Positions 1-6,981 of a stretch of DNA of 64,000 bases are shown in pieces. Source of the DNA: G958296245 sp963664035 (GTDB taxonomy: Bacteria; Chloroflexota; Dehalococcoidia; Lucifugimonadales; G958296245); contig OY760867.2 in the NCBI GenBank assembly GCA_963664035.2, positions 310,001 to 374,000 of the forward strand, read 5' to 3'. The translations under genes and the position numbers were made by a program. Numbering within the stretch: position 1 is the stretch's first letter; every line of letters begins with the position of its first letter. Below the pieces are notes generated by a model. That model was not told where the DNA came from. It searched no databases and saw nothing but the letters and a program-made list of their open reading frames with translations.

Positions 1-850
1 TCCTGCTGCTCCCGCCGTTCTCGCCGATGGAGGACGCGCTGATCTCGAGCGTCACCGTGGGCGCAGCCCAGCCGGGAACGGCCGGCCGCTGGTCTGAAGG
101 GCCTCCCAGCCCATCGCCGCCGCTCGCCCCGTCACCGCCGTTCGCCCCGTTGCCGCCCACCCAGACCATTCTCGCCACGAGAACCGCGATGACCACGACA
201 ACTATGACAGCCACTCCCACCAGCGGCCTATCCTTGAGCGGGCGCTCAGGGGTGCGCGAGTCCGCATCATCAGCCGGCTCCTCTGGAGGGACGGATGGCG
301 TTTCCGTGGGCAGAGGCTCAGGGGTGGGCGAGTCCGCATCATCAGCCGGCCCCTCTGGTTCCTCGTTGGTCAGGTCATCGCTCGCGTCGCTGGGCTGCTC
401 CTCCTTAGTTGGCCTCTCCTCTTCCTCGTTGGTGGGACTGTCCTTGCCCTTCTTTTCCCCGGAAGGTTGCTTAGTCGGTGTAGAGAGACGGTTGACTTCT
501 GCGAGTGTGGAGTCGATCCACTCCTCGTCCTTTTCACTGAGGCGGTGGACCTTCTTCTCGTTGGGTTGCTCCGCCTCAGGAAGTCTTTCCTCTCGTGTAA
601 CCTTCCCTTGTTTGGCTGGCGCATCAATGCGACGTTGAACCCAACCGTGCCTATAGCAAGTAGGGCACCTTATCGGTCTCCCCTGCCCAAGGCTAATGAT
701 CTCGCCCGTGCGGCCACACATCGAACATGCCACCCACTCATGTCCGGGACGCGGGTCCCTCGTTGGGCGGCGCTTCCGCCTGCTCCTGTACTCATTGCAA
801 TCCACACAGGTGCAAGCGGGTTGATGGTCGTTGAACCAAGAGCTACGCAT
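1..850 (-). CDS. Zinc-ribbon, single-TM protein with cadherin/Calx-beta-like start, partial (runs off left edge)
   Basis: An open minus-strand frame starts at ATG 850 and runs without a stop to base 1, so the C-terminus lies outside the window. The first ~70 residues carry cysteine pairs (ACTCVDC, CSMCG, RCPTC) like a DnaJ-type zinc ribbon. A long acidic Pro/Glu/Ser/Thr linker follows and contains a repeated EEPADDADS-like unit. One hydrophobic helix (VAVIVVVVIAVLVARMV) comes next, then a Gly/Asn-rich spacer, then VTLEISASSIGENGG, which looks like the first strand of a Calx-beta or cadherin-like surface domain. I infer a cytoplasmic zinc-binding head, one membrane pass and an exported tail. 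Function unknown. Plus-strand frames here are shadows. Confidence 0.6.
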   Translation of the reverse strand, partial: MRSSWFNDHQPACTCVDCNEYRSRRKRRPTRDPRPGHEWVACSMCGRTGEIISLGQGRPIRCPTCYRHGWVQRRIDAPAKQGKVTREERLPEAEQPNEKKVHRLSEKDEEWIDSTLAEVNRLSTPTKQPSGEKKGKDSPTNEEEERPTKEEQPSDASDDLTNEEPEGPADDADSPTPEPLPTETPSVPPEEPADDADSRTPERPLKDRPLVGVAVIVVVVIAVLVARMVWVGGNGANGGDGASGGDGLGGPSDQRPAVPGWAAPTVTLEISASSIGENGGSSR

Positions 851-991
851 CAGGCCCTTCGCTATACGATTTGCAGGGGTGTTCAGTGATGTTGCCGGAC
901 TCGTCGATCTGGAAGGCTCGGATTACGGGGGCGTCCGCGTTTTCGAGGGGAAAATAGCGTCGCCCACCTCCATTCGTCGTTCCCACGCCCA

Positions 992-1027
992 CATCGTCAT
1001 ACCGGCGAAAGCCGGTATCCAGTCCCC
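992..1027. repeat. Dispersed CCGGCGAAAGCCGG palindromic repeat, copy 1
   Basis: The core TACCGGCGAAAGCCGGTA (1000-1017) is a perfect hairpin with a GAAA loop, followed by TCCAGTCCCCG. The reverse complement of 61863-61920 has the same outer sequence with an extra stem-loop inserted in the middle, so these are two members of one REP-like family. Confidence 0.55.
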
Positions 1028-1139
1028 GACCTTGGACGCCGGGAGGCCGCAACAGCCCCAAGCCTGATTCAGGCTGGGATCGACCTCTCGTGTCTAGTAT
1101 GGGGGCTATGGGTGGCCTCTGCCCTATACTACCACGGTG

Positions 1140-1145
1140 TATAAT
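1140..1145 (+). promoter_or_regulatory. Probable -10 box for the 48-residue membrane protein
   Basis: TATAAT matches the sigma-70 -10 consensus exactly and stands just ahead of the leader of the gene at 1197. The duplicate copy has TATCAT at 5800-5805, which should be weaker. No good -35 hexamer is visible at 16-18 bases upstream. Confidence 0.4.
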
Positions 1146-1196
1146 GGGGAGGAGAGGTCGCGAGGGTCACTCGACGAACCGGAGGAGGGAGCATAT

Positions 1197-1343
1197 ATGT
1201 ACTACCCAGACAGGAAGCCGCTGCCCCGTTCCGAGCGCCGGAAGTTCCTAATCGGCGTCGTCGCGATCACCGCCATCGCCCTCTCCGTCGTCCTCTTCAG
1301 CTACGCCCTCGATGTCGGTTGGCTGAGCTTCGCTGGGGGGTAG
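1197..1343 (+). CDS. 48-residue single-TM protein, copy 1
   Basis: ATG 1197 is preceded by a strong GGAGGAGGGA ribosome-binding site. The protein begins MYYPDRKPLPRSERR, a basic cytoplasmic head, followed by one hydrophobic helix (FLIGVVAITAIALSVVLF) and a short tail. The whole gene is repeated at 5861-6007 with two conservative changes (K to R, V to I) and one silent change, a pattern compatible with selection on the protein. Its 3' half overlaps the convergent gene at 1248-1706. No known family was recognised; membrane microprotein is the most I can say. Confidence 0.5.
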   Translation: MYYPDRKPLPRSERRKFLIGVVAITAIALSVVLFSYALDVGWLSFAGG

Positions 1344-1706
1344 CTGCGCTGCGAGCATCACCACCGCCCCCAGGATGAAGAGGGAAAGCACCAAGCCCAC
1401 CGTCTCAGCCCATAGGGGAAGGTCGGGGGTGGTCGTCAGCCAACTCAGGGCGGAGGTCACCAGCGCCACAATAGCCGAGGCGTTGGCCGCGTAATCTGCC
1501 GCCTCCCCCAGGGCGTCCGACCGGCCCGTGGGGAGCAGGGACACCGTATACCCCGCCGCGCCCAAGAGGGCCAGAAGGGGAGCCTCGGCGGCCTCCGGGA
1601 GGAGCGCCCTGTCCCCCACGAACTTGACGATGAGCACCCCTATGACCACGGACGCCGCGAGCGCGAGCTTCCAGAGGTACCTGCGGGAGTGGGGGTGTAT
1701 GTCCAT
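1248..1706 (-). CDS. Small multi-TM protein with acidic tail, copy 1
   Basis: The 152-residue product has a short basic N-terminus (MDIHPHSRRYLWK), about four hydrophobic segments (near residues 11-30, 40-57, 72-90 and 100-120), and a strongly acidic C-tail ending GEGDGGDRDDAD. The tail is encoded antisense to the 48-residue gene, so its composition may partly be forced by the overlap. A second copy at 5912-6305 has lost its own first ~22 residues. The layout resembles small phage-holin-like or stress-membrane proteins, but no family is recognised. Confidence 0.5.
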   Translation of the reverse strand: MDIHPHSRRYLWKLALAASVVIGVLIVKFVGDRALLPEAAEAPLLALLGAAGYTVSLLPTGRSDALGEAADYAANASAIVALVTSALSWLTTTPDLPLWAETVGLVLSLFILGAVVMLAAQLPPSEAQPTDIEGVAEEDDGEGDGGDRDDAD

Positions 1707-1829
1707 AGGTCTACCTCGGACTCAGTCGGCTAGGTGTTCAGGATGAACGCGTGGGCCTTACTCGTCGGGGGCTAGGCCCGCGAGTCCCCGAATCTGCTCA
1801 TGCCCCGTCGCTGGTCGCGGCGCAGTAGC

Positions 1830-2264
1830 TTAGGGCTTTCGTCGTAGCCAGCGCCACACCCGCAGCGCGGCGACCCCGAGTCCGTACGCGAGGACTCCGA
1901 GAACGCCTAGGAAGTACACGATGGCCAGCGCCACCTGAATCCCGTAACCCCCCGGATACGGATGCGCTTCATGGGCCACGGCCAACACTACAAGAACTAC
2001 CACAACTACGAGCGCCAGCAGCGTGAACTGATCCCAAAGGGTTAGCACTTGGCGAGGACGCTGGACTCCGGGCGGCAGGTATATTTTGGGACGGGGGCGG
2101 TATCCCGGCAGCCCCCACGCTACCCACAGGGCTGCCGCGAGTGTCAGCGCCACAAGAAGTAACTGTGTCTGTCCATCCAGCGCGGGAAGCAGATCGGCCA
2201 GCAGCACCCCGCTGACTGCCACCAGTACCCCGACGATAAGGCGGCGCTGTTCATCAGTGGGCAT
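1830..2264 (-). CDS. Hypothetical membrane protein, four predicted TM helices
   Basis: The 144-residue protein has two N-terminal hydrophobic helices (near residues 9-25 and 34-50), a Pro/Arg-rich cytoplasmic loop (about 53-75) and two more helices (about 80-98 and 107-132), ending in the basic LRVWRWLRRKP. It lies downstream of the kinase in the same orientation, with the repeat-bearing small ORF between them. No catalytic motif is visible. The long valine/leucine runs and a charged C-terminus fit an inner-membrane protein. Function unknown. Confidence 0.55.
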   Translation of the reverse strand: MPTDEQRRLIVGVLVAVSGVLLADLLPALDGQTQLLLVALTLAAALWVAWGLPGYRPRPKIYLPPGVQRPRQVLTLWDQFTLLALVVVVVLVVLAVAHEAHPYPGGYGIQVALAIVYFLGVLGVLAYGLGVAALRVWRWLRRKP

Positions 2265-2361
2265 GAGCGAAGGCTAACACCCCGCTGACCAGAACACAAA
2301 CTGGCTCCTACTCCGTAACTCCTCATAACCCCACACCCAGGCCAGACAGACACCACACCTC

Positions 2362-2598
2362 CTACCTCTCACGACGCTTCGCCCGGGCCTCGAGATCGCG
2401 ACCCCAGCGACGCGCATGAGTAGGCCAATGATTATCCCGAGCCCGTTCACGACGCTTCACCCGGGCCTCGAGATCGCGACGCTTCGCCCGGGCCTCGAGA
2501 TCGCGACCCCAGCGACGTGCATGAGTAGGCCAATGATTATCCGGATCCCGAGAAGAAGACCGCATCCACGATGAAACCCAAGCCAGAAACCGACGCAT
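2362..2598 (-). CDS. Small basic protein made of internal repeats
   Basis: A 78-residue frame contains two copies of DNHWPTHARRWGRDLEARAKRR plus a shorter DLEARVKRR copy between them. The repeats come from the ~66-bp DNA repeat at 2371-2541. The product is Arg-rich and has no hydrophobic segment beyond the first residues. A G-run (GGGGG) precedes the ATG at 2598 but is a poor ribosome-binding site. It could be a real nucleic-acid-binding small protein or an open frame produced by repeat expansion. It lies in the 3' flank of the kinase gene. Confidence 0.3.
   Translation of the reverse strand: MRRFLAWVSSWMRSSSRDPDNHWPTHARRWGRDLEARAKRRDLEARVKRRERARDNHWPTHARRWGRDLEARAKRRER
2371..2541. repeat. 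Direct repeat cluster, ~66-bp unit twice plus a partial copy
   Basis: A 30-base core beginning ACGACGCTTCGCCCGGGCCT occurs at about 2371, 2449 and 2477. The longer unit, which adds CCCCAGCGACGCGCATGAGT and AGGCCAATGATTATCC, occurs at 2371-2436 and 2477-2541. Unit spacing and the coding periodicity (multiples of 3) argue against a CRISPR array; this is an in-frame coding or tandem-type repeat. Confidence 0.8.
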
Positions 2599-2752
2599 GA
2601 GCTACCCCCGATTGAAATATACACCTGCCGAACCCGACTGCACAAGCACATCATCCACATCATCCCCCCCCCGCAGGACACGCTGCTAGGCCCATATACA
2701 CCGAACACGCAGCACCATGCACTCAGTGTCGCCGACGATCCGCGGCCGCTCT

Positions 2753-4018
2753 CTACCCCCCTTGCACGGAGATGGCCCAGCCAATCGTCGCGATGATTGT
2801 GGCGGTCACCGCGACAACCGTAACCGCCACCCACAGCAGCACCTTCCTGAACTCCCCGGGACGCATGGCGGGACGCGCGGCGCGCCGGGGGGCAGGGGCG
2901 GATGGAGCCGCGGCGGTCCTCGCGGGCCGGGCCGCAGGCGCGGGGCGGGCGGCCTGCGATTGGGATGCCGTCGGCGCGGGCGGCGTGGGCGCGCGCCGCT
3001 GCGCCTGGAGCATCTGCCGGTATCCCCCCGAGGCGGCGCCAGGCGCTGGAGACGCCGGCGACGCCGGCTGCGCCGGTTGAGGTGGAGGCGCTGGCGCAGA
3101 CGCCGCGGGCGGCGCCGTTCGCTGCGGGACTGTCTGCAGGACCGTCTCCAGGTCCGGCACGTCCTTCACCGGGAGCTTGCAGTACTCCTCCAGCCGCTCC
3201 GCCAGCTTCGCCACCGTCTGGTCGGAGGACTTCTTCAGCGCTCCGAAGAGCTCGGACTTGCCGGGTGCGGCGTAGTCGTCCCTCGTGAATACCAGGTTGT
3301 CGTCGTTGTAGAAGCGATGCCACAGGCCGGGGTCGGACGCTATGGCGAGCAGGCTGGTGTAGATGACCAGCGAGGGGAAGTTGTCCACGTAGGCGTCGTA
3401 GTCCTCCGCCGTCCTGAGGGGGTGCTGGTAGTTCTTGTGGCCCAGCTCCGGGCTCCGCTCCCCTCGAAACTGCGGCAGGAACATCCCGTCGTAGTCCACC
3501 AGCCGGATCCTGCCGTCCGCCTGCACCATCACGTTGCCGTGCTGCAGGTCGTTGTGCGCGATGCCCAGCCCCCGCAGGCTCGCCGCCGGGCCGCCGCGCC
3601 ACTGGGCCGCGACTCGCCGCAGGACGTCCGGGTCGTTGAGGTTGGAGCCGACGAAGCTGCTCAACGACTTCCCGTCCACCCACTCCATCCTGACGATCGG
3701 ATACCAGGCCCCCTTGAGGTTTATCCCGTTCTCCACGTACTCGAAGTCCACGAAGGACGGAGGGAGGACGTTGACCAGGTATTGGCTGAGCTGGTTGTAG
3801 CGGTCCTGCTGGTCCTTCACCTCGCGGGTGAAGCACCGCACCGCGAACGTCTGCCCTCCGACCGACACGGGATAGACGGAGGCGAACGCGCCGGAGAAGA
3901 CCAGCGGCATTCCCCGCTGGTTGACCGACACCGCCCCGGCTGCCAGGTCGGCCCCCTTGAAGCACAGGTGAGGGTTCTGGACGGCCTCGCTAAAGTCCGT
4001 TATTCCCGGCCAGGGCAT
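2753..4018 (-). CDS. Tail-anchored serine/threonine protein kinase-like protein of a VWA/PP2C/kinase triad
   Basis: I start at ATG 4018, which overlaps the end of the phosphatase gene by 19 bases; the much longer upstream frame is a shadow of that gene. The 421-residue protein has a kinase fold: AVRCF at the position of the VAIK lysine, a catalytic loop HNDLQHGNVMV in place of HRDLKxxN, and VDYDGMF in place of DFG. These changes are typical of the divergent kinases paired with VWA and PP2C proteins. After about residue 280 comes a long Ala/Pro-rich linker, then one C-terminal TM helix (VLLWVAVTVVAVTATIIATI). The Arg in AVRCF and the DYD motif leave catalytic activity open. It is third in the triad transcript. 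Confidence 0.82.
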   Translation of the reverse strand: MPWPGITDFSEAVQNPHLCFKGADLAAGAVSVNQRGMPLVFSGAFASVYPVSVGGQTFAVRCFTREVKDQQDRYNQLSQYLVNVLPPSFVDFEYVENGINLKGAWYPIVRMEWVDGKSLSSFVGSNLNDPDVLRRVAAQWRGGPAASLRGLGIAHNDLQHGNVMVQADGRIRLVDYDGMFLPQFRGERSPELGHKNYQHPLRTAEDYDAYVDNFPSLVIYTSLLAIASDPGLWHRFYNDDNLVFTRDDYAAPGKSELFGALKKSSDQTVAKLAERLEEYCKLPVKDVPDLETVLQTVPQRTAPPAASAPAPPPQPAQPASPASPAPGAASGGYRQMLQAQRRAPTPPAPTASQSQAARPAPAARPARTAAAPSAPAPRRAARPAMRPGEFRKVLLWVAVTVVAVTATIIATIGWAISVQGG

Positions 4019-4794
4019 GGCTCTTGCCCCACGTCGCCGTCCTGGACGACCTCGATGATGACCAACGTCGTATCGTCGTTCCGCATCAGCCCCGCCCGCC
4101 GCTGCTCGTCGATCCAGGCGTCCCACTCCGACGGGTCCAAGGCCGGCAGGCTCTCCCAGGGCTTCTCTCCGTCGGCGTCTTGGGCGAGGAACCGGCAGGC
4201 CAGGGCGTCGGTGGCGAGAACGAAGAGGTCGCCCGCCGCGCACTCGCCCCCGTGCAGGCGTACCGCTTCCCATAGCTCCCCGGCGTTATCGGGGTTGCTG
4301 CATACCAGGGCGGGGTTGTTGTCGAACTGCGCGGCGTCGTCCAGCGGGAAGGACAGGTCGAGCCGGTCGCCCCGGACGACGAAGAGGCAGCTATCCCCCA
4401 CGGCCAGCGCCTGCCAGCAGAGCCGCCCGGAGTCGTCCGGTGCCGACCCGAAGGTCAGCCCCAGCAGGGTAGCGAACGCCCCGGCCCGCGCCTTAGCCTC
4501 CCCGTGCCAGGGGATGCGGTCCCACGGCACTTCCGAGCGCCATTGCTCCCGGGGCGCCGCCAGCCACTCGTTCAGCGACTCCTCGGTCAGCCCGCACAGC
4601 TCCGGCGGCAAGGCCACGAAGGCTTCGACCAGCGCGTTCGCCCACTCCCTGGCAAAGGCGGACTCGCTGGCGCCGTCGGAGACGGCTACCCTGGCCGCGC
4701 CGCAACCGACGCGGAATGCGTCCTCATACTCCTCCGGGTCGTTGCCCGCCTTGGGCGCCCAGAGCTCGCTGTGAGGCCGAAGGACCACCCTCAC
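4000..4794 (-). CDS. PP2C-family (PPM) serine/threonine phosphatase
   Basis: The 264-residue protein shows the PPM motif series: YEDAF (metal-binding Asp/Glu), VAVSDGAS (the DG motif), AVGDSCLFVVR, GDLFVLATDA (TDG reads TDA) and NDDTTLVIIEV near the end with a metal-ligating Asp. These predict a metal-dependent cytoplasmic phosphatase that would reverse phosphorylation by the adjacent kinase. It is second in the minus-strand triad: 11 bases after the VWA gene and overlapping the kinase start by 19 bases, so translation is probably coupled. Length is close to the family norm of ~240-260. Confidence 0.88.
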   Translation of the reverse strand: MRVVLRPHSELWAPKAGNDPEEYEDAFRVGCGAARVAVSDGASESAFAREWANALVEAFVALPPELCGLTEESLNEWLAAPREQWRSEVPWDRIPWHGEAKARAGAFATLLGLTFGSAPDDSGRLCWQALAVGDSCLFVVRGDRLDLSFPLDDAAQFDNNPALVCSNPDNAGELWEAVRLHGGECAAGDLFVLATDALACRFLAQDADGEKPWESLPALDPSEWDAWIDEQRRAGLMRNDDTTLVIIEVVQDGDVGQEPCPGRE

Positions 4795-4805
4795 CCTCCG
4801 GCCGA

Positions 4806-5663
4806 TCAGTGCAGGTCGGAGGCGGCGCGCGTCCCTATGTCCAGGAACTGCACCAGGGACACCATGTCGGCGTTGTAGACGTAGCCGCGAGAACCCTGGG
4901 TGACAGGCAGGCCCATGCCGGCGGCCAGCTCCACCACCGGGTCGGGAAACTCCGAAGACATGCGGAACATCTGCTTCGCGTACTCGTCGGGAGGCGCTTC
5001 GCTCTCGTCGGACGGGTACTGCACCGGCATCGCGGACATCTCCGAGAGATGGGCGTTGTACACCAGCACGTTGCCGTCGTCGGTCCCCATCGCCATGATC
5101 TCTTCGGCCAGGCGCACGGGGTCACCGTCCGTGGCGGCGCCGTCGGTGACGCTGATCACCATGGGGGGATAGGAGCTCTTATGATCGGTTATCCAGTCAT
5201 GGAGCGCCTCGGAAGCGGCGGACAGCGCCGCACACATCGGCGTTCCCCACTCGGCCTCGGGGCGCAGCCACACCGGGAACTTCCGGCTCACCTCCACGAG
5301 GCCGCCCGCGCCGTCCGGCTCCTTCACCTGCCTCTCCTCCACCTCGGCGGCGTCGGCGACCTGGCTGATGGTGAGGAAGGGCTCCTTTGGGGATGTCCCC
5401 GGCAGGGCGGACCGCACGTCCAGGTCCCCCTGGCGGTCCGTGGTATAGGTGATGATGCCGACGTGGAAGTAGTCGCGGACTTCCATTCCCTGCGAGCAGC
5501 GTTGGGAGATGGCGTCGAGGATGCGGTTCACGGCGTCCGCCGCCCCGTCCATCTTCCGCAGCCCCGGCTGCCCGCCCAGCGCCCCCGCCATCGAGCCCGA
5601 TCGGTCGATCAGGAAGAGGAAGCAGCCCGGGTTGTTTCTGCTGATGTCAGCCGCATACGGCAT
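4806..5663 (-). CDS. VWA-domain protein (TerY-like), first gene of the signalling triad
   Basis: A 285-residue von Willebrand factor A domain protein. The MIDAS site is visible as FLIDRSGSM near residues 17-25 (DxSxS), a conserved Thr/Ser region follows mid-protein, and VTDGAATDGDP supplies the last metal-ligating Asp. There is no signal peptide or TM segment, so it should be cytoplasmic, as in TerY. VWA, PP2C and kinase genes in this order are known as TerY-P triads associated with tellurium-resistance-type stress systems; no TerD or TerC gene is visible here. It is the promoter-proximal gene and lies just downstream of the second ~520-bp repeat copy. Confidence 0.85.
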   Translation of the reverse strand: MPYAADISRNNPGCFLFLIDRSGSMAGALGGQPGLRKMDGAADAVNRILDAISQRCSQGMEVRDYFHVGIITYTTDRQGDLDVRSALPGTSPKEPFLTISQVADAAEVEERQVKEPDGAGGLVEVSRKFPVWLRPEAEWGTPMCAALSAASEALHDWITDHKSSYPPMVISVTDGAATDGDPVRLAEEIMAMGTDDGNVLVYNAHLSEMSAMPVQYPSDESEAPPDEYAKQMFRMSSEFPDPVVELAAGMGLPVTQGSRGYVYNADMVSLVQFLDIGTRAASDLH

Positions 5664-5778
5664 GGTTCACCTCCCAAATGCAGGCTCCGCAGCAATCTAT
5701 CAGCGCCATCATACGCCACCCACAGGCGAAAAGGCCACACGCCCCGCGCTGGCCGGTATGGGGAGGTATGGGGACCTC

Positions 5779-6305
5779 TGCCCCTATACCCCCACGGTGT
5801 ATCATGGAATGGAGGAGAGGTCGTGAGGGTCACTCGACGAACCCGGGGGAGGGAGCATATATGTACTACCCAGACAGGAAGCCGCTGCCCCGTTCCGAGC
5901 GCCGGAGGTTCCTAATCGGCGTCGTCGCGATCACCGCCATCGCCCTCTCCGTCATCCTCTTCAGCTACGCCCTCGACGTCGGTTGGCTGAGCTTCGCTGG
6001 GGGGTAGCTGCGCTGCGAGCATCACCACCGCCCCCAGGATGAAGAGGGAAAGCACCAAACCCACCGTCTCAGCCCATAGGGGAAGGTCGGGGGTGGTCGT
6101 CAGCCAACTCAGGGCGGAGGTCACCAGCGCCACAACAGCCGAGGCGTTGGCCGCGTAATCTGCCGCCTCCCCCAGAGCGTCCGACCGGCCCGTGGGGAGC
6201 AGGGACACCGTATACCCCGCCGCGCCCAGGAGGGCCAGAAGGGGAGCCTCGGCGGCCTCCGGGAGGAGCGCCCTGTCCCCCACGAACTTGACGATGAGCA
6301 CCCCT
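5779..6305. repeat. About 520-bp direct repeat, copy 2 (truncated on the right)
   Basis: This copy matches 1120-1641. It has a 4-base insertion in the leader and then runs gap-free to 6305, where homology stops abruptly at the sequence TTGGTGGGGGATTT. The missing part is the first ~22 codons of the minus-strand membrane-protein gene. Confidence 0.85.
5861..6007 (+). CDS. 48-residue single-TM protein, copy 2
   Basis: Nearly identical to the gene at 1197-1343 (MYYPDRKPLPRSERRRFLIG and onward) with the same strong GGGGGAGGGA ribosome-binding site. The only protein changes are K16R and one V to I in the helix. Its -10 candidate is TATCAT rather than TATAAT, so expression may be lower than copy 1. 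A frame open further upstream (from 5678) is not used because the ribosome-binding site and the conservation both start here. Confidence 0.5.
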   Translation: MYYPDRKPLPRSERRRFLIGVVAITAIALSVILFSYALDVGWLSFAGG

Positions 6306-6355
6306 TGGTGGGGGATTTTGGCCCCAAATCCTCCACCTCCCACGTTCAGCGCCAT
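5912..6355 (-). pseudogene. Truncated copy 2 of the small multi-TM protein
   Basis: From the GVLIVKFVGDRALL segment onward the frame is nearly identical to the product of 1248-1706, with only I to V changes. The native start and first membrane helix are replaced by unrelated sequence encoding MALNVGGGGFGAKIPHQ, which comes from the repeat element to the right. The frame is still open, so a chimeric product is possible, but it has lost the original start, its ribosome-binding site and one helix. Confidence 0.55.
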
Positions 6356-6442
6356 ATCTATCGGCCATCACCCCGTAGGGGCTGGTTTGAAACCAGCCCT
6401 CCCCTTGCCCTAGAACGCCACCGCTATTTTGGTGGGGGATTT
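6305..6442. mobile_element. MITE-like palindromic element flanked by 14-bp direct repeats, copy 1
   Basis: TTGGTGGGGGATTT occurs at 6305-6318 and again at 6429-6442. Between them is the dispersed element with the perfect palindrome GGCTGGTTTGAAACCAGCC (6379-6397), preceded by GCGCCATATCTATCGGCCAT. Homologous sequence occurs at 29603-29680 and 59360-59441. The left edge coincides with the break in the duplicated gene. No transposase is encoded; a non-autonomous element or REP-type unit is likely. Confidence 0.6.
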
Positions 6443-6517
6443 GGACGGCCCGGCGCTGGCCTCAGGCGGCCCCTAGGTATGCGATCCGGACTTGAGAGGG
6501 AATGACTGAACGCCGGG

Positions 6518-6685
6518 CTACGAGCGGAAGGCCAATGCTAGTGTGACTAGGCCGGCTAAGCCGCCGCCCATGAGGAAGCCCGTTTGCAGCGATATAGTGC
6601 CGAAGAGTAGCGATGCGCCCACGCCTACCGTCGCGCCTAGCGCAGCGCCGACGGCAATCAATAGGACAAACTGGTTTAGGTTCAA
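6518..6685 (-). CDS. 55-residue two-helix membrane protein, translationally coupled
   Basis: A TTG start at 6685 overlaps the TGA stop of the upstream gene by four bases (TTGA), a coupling seen several times in this window. The product reads MNLNQFVLLIAVGAALGATV and continues through a second hydrophobic stretch (GFLMGGGLAGLVTLALAF) to the tail RS: two glycine-rich TM helices with a short loop. With its coiled-coil partner it resembles the paired small membrane proteins of phage lysis cassettes, but that is only inference. Confidence 0.45.
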   Translation of the reverse strand: MNLNQFVLLIAVGAALGATVGVGASLLFGTISLQTGFLMGGGLAGLVTLALAFRS

Positions 6686-6981
6686 TTGCCGCCCTCTCTC
6701 GCCCGCACAGCCTCCAGCGTTGCATCAAGAGTCTCTTGGATACGGTCAACCTTTGCTTCTAGGTCGTCGAACTTGCCCTCCAAGCCGTCGAACTTGTCCT
6801 CCAAGCCGCTGAACTTGTCCTCCAAGCCGTCGAACTTCGCATTTAGCCGTTGCTCGACTCGGTCTATGCGCGCATCGAGGCGAGCCTCGGACTGCCCCAC
6901 CCATGTGTGGATGGCAAAGAGGATAACCATGACGACGAGGATAGGCATCAGCATCCCCACGTTGTCCTTCAGCCACTTCAT
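6682..6981 (-). CDS. Small TM plus coiled-coil protein with heptad repeats
   Basis: The 99-residue protein has an N-terminal membrane helix (MLMPILVVMVILFAIHTWV) and then a long coiled coil in which the 7-residue unit GLEDKFD/S recurs four to five times before KVDRIQETLDATLEAV. It begins at ATG 6981. It belongs to the same general class as the proteins at 31962, 58811 and 59067, though the TM here is N-terminal rather than C-terminal. Repeated heptads suggest oligomerisation beside the membrane. Function unknown. Confidence 0.55.
   Translation of the reverse strand: MKWLKDNVGMLMPILVVMVILFAIHTWVGQSEARLDARIDRVEQRLNAKFDGLEDKFSGLEDKFDGLEGKFDDLEAKVDRIQETLDATLEAVRAREGGN

Larger units (their letters stand above)
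851..1196. other. Intergenic region with a dispersed hairpin repeat and a promoter-like site
   Basis: No convincing gene is seen. Positions about 992-1027 hold a hairpin-forming repeat (CGTCATACCGGCGAAAGCCG and onward) of a kind widely scattered in bacterial genomes; a related copy lies near 61863-61920. A perfect TATAAT at 1140-1145 lies 52 bases before the small membrane-protein gene at 1197. Confidence 0.5.
1120..1641. repeat. About 520-bp direct repeat, copy 1 (intact)
   Basis: From about 1120 to 1641 this segment matches 5779-6305 with only scattered substitutions and, from the ATG of the small gene onward, no gaps (constant offset 4664). It contains the promoter and whole gene of a 48-residue membrane protein and most of the convergent membrane-protein gene. 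The two copies bracket the VWA/PP2C/kinase triad. Confidence 0.85.

Noticed and set aside
27..638. 203-codon serine-rich frame on the plus strand at the left edge
   Set aside because: It is the antisense of the zinc-ribbon/TM gene, which has clear domains and is open over the whole interval.
2371..2541. Possible CRISPR array
   Set aside because: Repeat units are long and irregularly spaced, spacers are not unique, and the units translate in frame; no cas gene is present.
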